64,000 nucleotides of DNA from Desmodus rotundus. Its lineage: Eukaryota; Chordata; Mammalia; Chiroptera; Phyllostomidae. The stretch is taken from contig NC_071399.1 of assembly GCF_022682495.2 (NCBI RefSeq), positions 10,707,342-10,771,341 on the forward strand. Direction: 5' to 3'. This document shows positions 58,103-64,000 of this stretch, piece by piece. The position numbers were made by a program, and so were the translations under genes. The notes beneath the pieces were generated by a model. That model was not told the origin of the DNA and did not search any database. It was given only the letters and a program-made list of their open reading frames with translations. Within the stretch, counting starts at the first letter, position 1. Every line of letters starts with the position of its first letter.

Positions 58103-59003
58103 ATGCTGAGACAACAAAAAATGGCCCAAATGGAAGAAAAGATCAAAGCTTCAGAAAAAATACAACTAAGCAATGAAGAGATAACCTGTCAGATGCACAC
58201 TTCAAAACACTGGTAATCAGGATGCTCACATAATTGGTTGAGTATGGTCACAAAATAGATGAAAAAATGAAGGCTATGCTAAGTGAAATAAAGGAAAATG
58301 TACAGAGAACCAACAGTAATGAGAAAGAAACCAGAAATCAAATCAATGGTTTGGAGCAGAAGGAAGAAAGAAACATTCAACCAGAACAGAATGAAGAAAC
58401 AAGAATTTTAAAAAGTGGGGAGAGGCTTAGGAACCTCCAGGACAACTTTAACATCCGAATCATAGAGATGCCAGAAGGAGAAGAGGAAGAGCAAGAAATT
58501 GAAAACTTATTTGAAAAAATAATGAAGGAGAAATTCCCTAATCTGGCAAAGGAAATAGACTTCCAGGAAGTCCAGGAAGCTCTGAGAGTCCCAAAAAGTT
58601 GGACCCAAGGAAGTACACACCAAGGCACATCAGAATTACATTACCCAAGATTAAAGATAAAGAGAGAGTCTTAGAAGCAGCAAGAGAAAAGGAGACACTT
58701 ACCTACAAAGGAGTTCCCATAAGACTATCAGCTGATTTCTCAAAAGAAACCTTGCAGGCAAGAAGGGGCTGGAAAGAAGTGTTCCAAGTCATGAAAGGCA
58801 AGGACCTACATCCAAGATGACTCTATCCAGCAAAGCTATTATTCAGAATGGAAGGGCAGATAAAGTGCTTCCCCAATAAGGTCTAGTTGACGGTGTTCAT
58901 CATCATCTAGCCATTATTATATGAGGAGATCGGGTGCATTCAGGGTGGTGGTATGGCCATAGACTAGCCCTTATTATATGAAATGTTAAAGGGACTTATC
59001 TAA
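58103..59003 (+). pseudogene. Broken HAL1/L1 ORF1
   Basis: ORF1p is the L1 nucleic-acid chaperone (coiled coil, RRM, C-terminal domain). The ATG at 58103 gives 37 codons and then a stop at 58214. The frame then reopens from 58234 through a charged coiled-coil-like part ('NGLEQKEERNIQPEQNEE'), the RRM start near 'NIRIIEMPEGEEEEQEIENL' and 'FPNLAKEIDF'. It shifts frame near 58600 into 'TPRHIRITLPKIKDKERV' and 'KGVPIRLSADFSKETLQARR', and stops at 58818. The C-terminal end is split by the 57-bp insertion-plus-duplication at 58925-58981. At least one premature stop, one frameshift and that insertion leave it non-functional. Confidence 0.85.
58925..58964 (-). ncRNA. 5S rRNA-derived fragment (tailless retropseudogene)
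   Basis: Read on the minus strand from 58964, the sequence begins 'gtctatggccatacca' and continues 'ccctgaatgcacccgatctc'. This follows the first roughly 36 nt of 5S rRNA, with three CpG-type substitutions and a 3-nt insertion (an extra 'cca'). It stops well before the internal Pol III promoter elements, so it cannot be expressed as 5S. It is flanked by direct repeats 'tagccattattatatga' (58908-58924) and 'tagcccttattatatga' (58965-58981), 16 of 17 identical. There is no poly(A). It is a dead insertion, not a 5S gene. Confidence 0.8.
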
Positions 59004-59499
59004 GAAAAAGAAGATAAAAATATGAACAGTAGAATGACAAAGAACTCACAGCTGTTAACAACTGAACCTAAAAAAAGAAAAAAAAACTAAGCAGACAACC
59101 AGAACAGGAACAGAATCACAGAAATGGAGATCACATGGAGGGTTATCAGTGGGGGAGTGAGAGGGGGAGAGAGGGGGGAAAGGTACAGAAAATAAGTACC
59201 ATAAATGGTAGGTAGAAAATAGACAGGGGGAGGTTAAGAATAGTATATGAAATATAGATGCTAAAGAACTTATATGTATGACCCATGGACATGAACTAAA
59301 GTGGGGGGGAATGTGGGTGGGAGAGGGTGTGCAGGGCAGAGGGGAATAAAGGGGGGGAAATGGGACAACTGTAATAGCATAATCAATAAAATATATTTAA
59401 AAAAGAATTGAGGCTTTTAAAAAAGTCTTAAAAAACAGTGAATTGAACAATGATTTTTTTAAAAAAGAGAAAAAAGAGTGAATTAGATAATGAATGAGA

Positions 59500-60200
59500 A
59501 TGTTCTTTGCAAAGGGTGAATTAAATTTTAAAAAGCAATTTTTAAATCAATTTTCTGGCTAATGGGGTGTAGAATATTTTCACTAACAGGATCAATAATT
59601 AGCTGTTCATCTTTCCTTGAGAAATAGTTTGGGCAATTGGGATAATTTTTTTTATCAAACATTCTTTAGCATTGACTTCCCCATTGCCATTACCCATTGC
59701 CTCTTTTCTACTCTGGACCTTGTTTGCATTGCACACGGTCCCATTTTCAAATCATTAATGATCATTTTCCCCCTGACCCAATTTTCAGTTTTTCCTTCAA
59801 CTATGTTTACTGTTGTTATAGTTTAATTTTACTATGAACTCTATTCTATTTAACATGCATTTTTATCTCAAATAAGTAGCCCTCTCTTCTAAGAAATAAG
59901 ACGGAGTCCTCTCCTCTAAGATACAAAACACTCTTGGGTCCCGGAAAGCAGGAGTAATTGCTGATGGAGAAGATTGTGAGTCATTTGGCTCAATTATTGC
60001 AGAAGATGTATTTCGTTTGTTTATTTTCAGAGCAATGCCCTCACCCTCATTCTGTGACATTTCCCTGCTCTGCTGACAGACACCCTGATTGTTTCCTTAT
60101 GAGTTCTTCGGTGTCCTATCTAGGTCTCTGATGTAGGAATTCCCTTTCTTATGATCCCTTGATAGTCCCTCTCGACAGCCTGACAAGGGACTCTCTTGAG
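59500..60200. other. Unique sequence, no gene seen
   Basis: A-rich near the HAL1 end, then ordinary AT-rich sequence. No exon or repeat was recognised. Confidence 0.5.
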
Positions 60201-60206
60201 TGGGAT

Positions 60207-60306
60207 TGTACTAGTCAGGGTGGTCCAGAGATACAGACCCACTAGGAAAACTAAAAGAAGAGATAAATGATAGATAGATAGATGATAGATAGATAGATAG
60301 ATAGAC

Positions 60307-60351
<45 letters not shown>

Positions 60352-60747
60352 TAGAGAAATTGGCTTACATGATTATGAATGTTGAGATGTCCCACTATCT
60401 CCTGTCTACAGCTGGGCCCAGAAAAGCCAAATGTAGTTCAGCCTGAATCTAAAGGTCTCAGAACCAGGGGACTTAGTGATGTAATTTTCAGTCCAAGAGC
60501 AGAAGAAGACCAATGTTCCAGCTCAAGTATTCAGGTACAGACAACAGATTCTCTTCCTTTGCATTTTTGTCACTTTCAGGACCTCACAGATGAGACGATA
60601 CCCACCCACACTGGGGAAAGTCGTATGCCTTACTCAGTCTACTGACTGATCTGGAAACACCCTCACAGACATACCCAGAAATAACGTTTAACTAAATATC
60701 TGGACGCCCAGTGCTCTAATCAAGTTGACATATAAACTTAACAATCA
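60207..60747 (-). mobile_element. MLT2-type ERVL LTR (antisense) with 5-bp target duplication
   Basis: The + strand runs 'tgtactagtcagggtggtcc' ... 'gagaaattggcttacatgat' ... 'ctggaaacaccctcacagac' ... 'aactaaatatctggacgccc' ... 'atcaagttgacatataaact' ... 'caatca', the complement of an MLT2 LTR with TG...CA ends. The flanks 'gggat' (60202-60206) and 'gagat' (60748-60752) are a 5-bp duplication with one change, the size expected of ERVL. It is a solo LTR without internal sequence. A (GATA)n tract has expanded within it. Confidence 0.85.
60267..60353. repeat. (GATA)n microsatellite
   Basis: About 87 bp of 'gata/taga' repeats with a few interruptions ('gatgatagat', 'agacagat'). It lies at the position where other MLT2 copies carry a short TA-rich run. 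The minus-strand frame 'YLSIYLSIY...' is only this repeat translated. Confidence 0.95.
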
Positions 60748-61254
60748 GAGATCCTTCCAGGATGAATCAGCCAAGCTTAGCTACACAATATGCACTTGAC
60801 TCACAGGAACCCTTGCTCTGTTGCTGGTAGCAGTCCAGCTTGCTCTTACTCTTACTCTATTTTCATATCTTCAGTACTTATCAAGATTCAGTTACTAGTT
60901 ACAGGGTCATATAAGCTCGGAAACTGTTGGGGAGCAGGCGAAGCTTTCTGGTACAATTTTCTTATAAGTGTATGAAGTGAGCCCCCAAGTTTCTGTAGCT
61001 TAACATCCGTGCTTGGAGTGAGATTCAAGCCTCTTCTCATGTAGACAACCTTAGTCTCCATCAGAGACATGCATTTGACTTGACTTTTTGAGGAGTGATT
61101 GAAATACACACACTCACTCATTCATTCGGTAAAACAAATAACCACTTACTCTTCGGGTACTGAAATTATGGAGATAAAGACAGAGGTGATTTACTTCAAG
61201 TATTTACAGTGGCCTGGATGAAATAGACAATTATAATAAAATGTGTTCTATTAG

Positions 61255-61582
61255 CACAGCAAAATAAATGAACAAACAAAACAGAAACAAACTCAGATGC
61301 AGAGAGTGAGCTGATGGTTGCCGGAGGGGACGAGGATGAGGAGCTAGGTCAAAACGGTGTGGGAATTAAGAAGACTATTGGCAAAATAGTCCCAGGGGTA
61401 CAGCAGAGGGAATGTAGATGATAATATTGCAATAACTACATACAGTGCCAGGTGGGTACTGGAAATATTGGGGGATCACTTTGTAAAGTATGTGATTGTC
61501 TGACCACCATGCTGTACAACTGAAACTGATTCAAAATAATAGTGAATGCCAAGTGTCACTACAAATAAAATAAAAAACATTA
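61255..61582 (+). mobile_element. L1 3'-UTR end (sense)
   Basis: 'acagaaacaaactcagatgc', 'gctgatggttgccggagggg', 'ttactttgtaaagtatgtga'-like text and 'ctgtacaactgaaactgatt' precede 'acaaataaaataaaaaacat'. This is the 3' end of an L1 subfamily older than the bat-type tails at 266-835. Confidence 0.75.
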
Positions 61583-61639
61583 CCTCTCAAACAAGATACA
61601 GCTGTGTATATGTGAGACAGTATTTTTTAGATTCCTATG

Positions 61640-61790
61640 ATATTCCAGGGACTTTGCTCACATATAAAATCTTATTTTGTTTTTCATAACTACTCTCTGA
61701 GTTATACCTTATTATTCCCTGTTTATTTCCAATAAGCAACCTGAGGCTCAGTGAATGTAAACCTCTTGCAAAATGAATACATTGTTCGGG
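61640..61790 (-). mobile_element. MIR SINE (antisense)
   Basis: 'aaaatcttattttgtttttc', 'actctctgagttatacctta' and 'ttattccctgtttatttcca' with 'acctgaggctcagtgaatgt' are the complement of the MIR 3' half. Confidence 0.65.
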
Positions 61791-61924
61791 CTTAAGTCTA
61801 ACTGATTCCATAGCAAACACTCTGTTCTTTATGGCACATTACAAAGAACCACAGCTTTAACTCTCTGTGGGTGGAGAGCACTCCTAAACTGGCTAAGGTA
61901 CATAAGGGAGAACCATAATTGTAA

Positions 61925-62132
61925 CAATAATAACTGTATCTACTATTTTTGGAGCACCTATGTTGTGCCAAGCATTACACTAGCTTTTTTAAAAAAACAA
62001 CATTTTATTCTAAAAATGTCTCTGAGATACTGATATTATCACTCCTACTTTCCATAATGGGATGATTATCCTCAAGTAAGTAACTTGCTCAAGTCACATA
62101 AATAAGAGGCAGAGTTAGGGTTTGAAATTAGT
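61925..62132 (-). mobile_element. MIR SINE (antisense), near full length
   Basis: 'ggagcacctatgttgtgcca', 'agcattacactagctttttt', 'actgatattatcactcctac' and 'gtaacttgctcaagtcacat' with 'aagaggcagagttagggttt' cover almost the whole MIR in complement. Confidence 0.8.
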
Positions 62133-62134
62133 TA

Positions 62135-63530
62135 TAATGATTCCAACCTATGCTTATAGCATTTTTTTAAAAATGCTTCTTCAGGGACCTTTTTCAGCAC
62201 TAAGATGGGCCAGATGAACATAACCTATTTGACGACAAGGAGACAATAGCCTGCAGGGGTTTTAAACCACACTGTGTGTCAACGCCAAAGTCTGAAAACT
62301 CTCTTTTTTTCCTGGTTCCAGATGGATATCTGGGTTTTCAGCGTCCCTAAAGATATGTTTCATTTCTTATACATTGTCAGAATAATTCAGACAATATTTA
62401 CCACTAATCAACTGGTGTGGAAAACCCAACTGGTCCCTATAGGGAAATATGCAACACTGGTTAGTATGAATATTATCAGTGAGGACCTCAAAGGCCCCTC
62501 ATGTTCCTGTTTCAACCAAAATTCATTCATCCATGGAACAATCTGCTCCTAAATTTGTAAACAGCTGTCCAGTAATAAACTCACTAAAATGAATAATATT
62601 CTCAAGCAATTGCACACAGTTTCACAAATGCTCTTATTGTCGTTCTTCCCATCTCAGTGGTATTTATGAGCTGTTAAGGCAATGAAAGGGGAAAATAACA
62701 TTTTTTCAATAAATGTGTACATGGTGACTTACACTTCAAGGGTCTAATCACCCTTTGAGCTCTTAAAACAGCTATTTGTCTTTCTAATTTAGATAGTGTG
62801 CCTCCTGAGCTCTGAGCACATATTCTTTATGCCTGGTACCGTGCCAGATGCATCAGTGTTGAACAAACAATTAATCTTCATAATGACAGCTTGCAGAGGT
62901 GGTCCTGCGATTAGTGAAGGGCACCTTGACATCCCAGGGACGTTGGCTTTGAAAATGATATGTGTATGGCACATAGTAACTGTACATTAAGCAAACTCAT
63001 TTCATTTTTAGGTCCTCAGATTCCTTCTATAGAAAATAAAGCTTGTTAGCCCAAATGGTCAGATAACAGACTAGAAATTCATGAAGGCAATCCATATATA
63101 GTCTTTGGCAATCTGAACATTCTTTTTATGTTTTAGACAATTACTCTATTCTTCTGGGTGCCACTCACTTTCCATTCAGGTGCGTGCTATGCATGGGCAT
63201 CTGACTAGATCCCAGTATATAATATTTGCTATGTCTATTGTTCATTGCATCTTAGTGGATTAGGTACTGAAGAGCAAATATACTTTCTTATAAAATGGTA
63301 CCACTGCCTTAGTATGCAAGGTTGCACAAGTTACAGTTTTGTCCCTATTTACTAATAGCGCACATAGCACAATTTATACATTTAGGAGGGCATAGGAGAA
63401 GGGAGAGGGGCTTAGGGTTTAAGTCTGGCCACTATCACGTGTAAGGTACATACAGTGAACCTGTCTAATGAGCTTGTTAAAATTTAGTGTTCAAGTATAA
63501 AGTATACATGTAAATGTACTGTTTAATGAG
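62135..63530. other. Unique sequence, no gene seen
   Basis: Short overlapping frames at 62274-62552 (+) and 62789-62990 (both strands) have no recognisable motif. No repeat was named. Confidence 0.5.
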
Positions 63531-63539
63531 CAAGGGGAG

Positions 63540-63672
63540 ACGATTTGAACTCTCCAAACTCAATTCTTTTACCTACATAAGAAGGATATTAATAATGCAT
63601 TTTAGGATTTTATGGGAATTAATGTATATAAATTGCCTGATATAGAGGAAGTGCAATATAAAAGTTAACTTC
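63540..63672 (+). mobile_element. MIR SINE (sense), partial
   Basis: 'acctacataagaaggatatt', 'aataatgcattttaggattt' and 'tatgggaattaatgtatata' followed by 'gaagtgcaatataaaagtta' parallel the MIR middle and 3' end (tgtaaaatggggataataatagtacc ... gttgtgaggattaaatgag). It is diverged. Confidence 0.6.
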
Positions 63673-64000
63673 CTTTCTTCCCCCTTCCACATTCTTTGTA
63701 TTCTTTCACACAAAAGTCCTTTTCAGTCTGTACACAGTTCTATATCATTCACAACACACCTCCACAGACTGGACTTGATCCAGTGGCTCTATTGCCATAC
63801 ATGAGGAAGCGGTAGGATTAAAGCATTTATGTCTACAAGAAAACCATCTTTGCAGAATTATTTATACACCACCCTTGTGCCCTGCAATGAACTTATCATT
63901 CTGCTTGAAATAACCTTTGCATGAAGGCAATAAATTCTTCCGCTTAAATGCAGTGATGGTACCAAGAGTGGGTGAACCAGCCAGTCTAGAGAGGCGGGAC

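Larger units (their letters stand above)
57465..59404 (+). mobile_element. HAL1 (half-L1) retrotransposon, apparently full length
   Basis: The element opens with the L1-type 5' end 'acttccagccaagatggagg'. It has a 5' UTR of about 640 bp, an ORF1-only coding region (58103-59003), a G-rich 3' UTR, and the tail 'gacaactgtaatagcataat' with AATAAA and poly(A). Only about 400 bp separate the ORF1 end from the poly(A), so ORF2 is absent. This is the definition of HAL1, which depends on L1 machinery in trans. Target-site repeats 'gaattgag' (57457-57464 and 59405-59412) or 'aagagtgaatt' (57451-57461 and 59474-59484) support a complete insertion. An L1 with ORF2 deleted is the alternative. Confidence 0.8.

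Noticed and set aside
58925..58964. Functional 5S rRNA gene
   Set aside because: Only about 36 of roughly 120 nt are present, the internal Pol III promoter region is missing, and it is flanked by insertion repeats.
60120..60395. 91-codon minus-strand frame with YLSI repeats
   Set aside because: It is a direct translation of the (GATA)n microsatellite within an MLT2 LTR.
1..64000. CRISPR array, bacterial operon or phage features
   Set aside because: There are no regularly spaced repeats, no prokaryotic gene density, and abundant mammalian SINE, LINE and LTR sequence.
1..64000. Intact endogenous retrovirus with gag, pol or env
   Set aside because: Only solo LTRs or LTR fragments were seen; no internal retroviral coding sequence was recognised between or beside them.

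Overview
This window looks like about 64 kb of AT-rich intergenic or deep-intronic DNA from a bat, most likely Yangochiroptera. The lineage call rests on several copies of the tRNA-derived VES SINE, on L1 3' ends finishing in the 'acaactgtaattgaacaacaataaa' type of tail, and on an apparently full-length HAL1 (half-L1). No protein-coding gene, functional RNA gene or CpG island could be supported. No open frame shows a complete recognisable protein domain in a plausible exon context; the longest frame (223 codons) is probably chance. The readable content is a layered record of mobile elements.

Layout. 1-835: stacked L1 3' ends. 1480-2115: a decayed protein-like stretch on the minus strand. 3.7-5.9 kb: MIR, an MLT2-type ERVL LTR, and L2 tails. 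8.3-8.7 and 10.5-10.9 kb: MLT1-type (MaLR) LTRs. 13.5 and 14.7 kb: bat SINEs of two types. 16.7-17.6 kb: a long L2 fragment. 17.6-20.3 kb: an old antisense L1 interrupted by two solo-LTR-like elements in opposite orientations and by an MLT2 fragment. 20.4-31.3 kb: mostly unique sequence with microsatellites, short L1 tails and MIRs. 31.3-32.0 kb: antisense L2. 32.8-33.5 kb: a second decayed protein-like stretch. 35.5-37.0 kb: antisense then sense L1. 40.7 and 43.7 kb: L1 tails. 45-50 kb: three VES SINEs, an L2 and a hAT element resembling MER30. 51.6-54.8 kb: old bat SINE, MIR, L1, and a hAT element with a target-site duplication. 57.46-59.40 kb: the HAL1, carrying a small insertion derived from 5S rRNA. 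60.2-60.75 kb: an MLT2 LTR with a (GATA)n tract. 61-64 kb: L1 tail and MIRs.

The most notable observation is at 58925-58964. This 40-bp segment reads, on the minus strand, as roughly the first 36 nucleotides of 5S rRNA and is flanked by 17-bp direct repeats inside the HAL1 ORF1 remnant. That is the signature of a tailless, 3'-truncated small-RNA retropseudogene. The nested LTR/L1 structure at 17.6-20.3 kb and the MER30-like hAT element are the next most useful for dating. Repeat family names come from memory of consensus sequences and were not searched, and most repeat boundaries are approximate.
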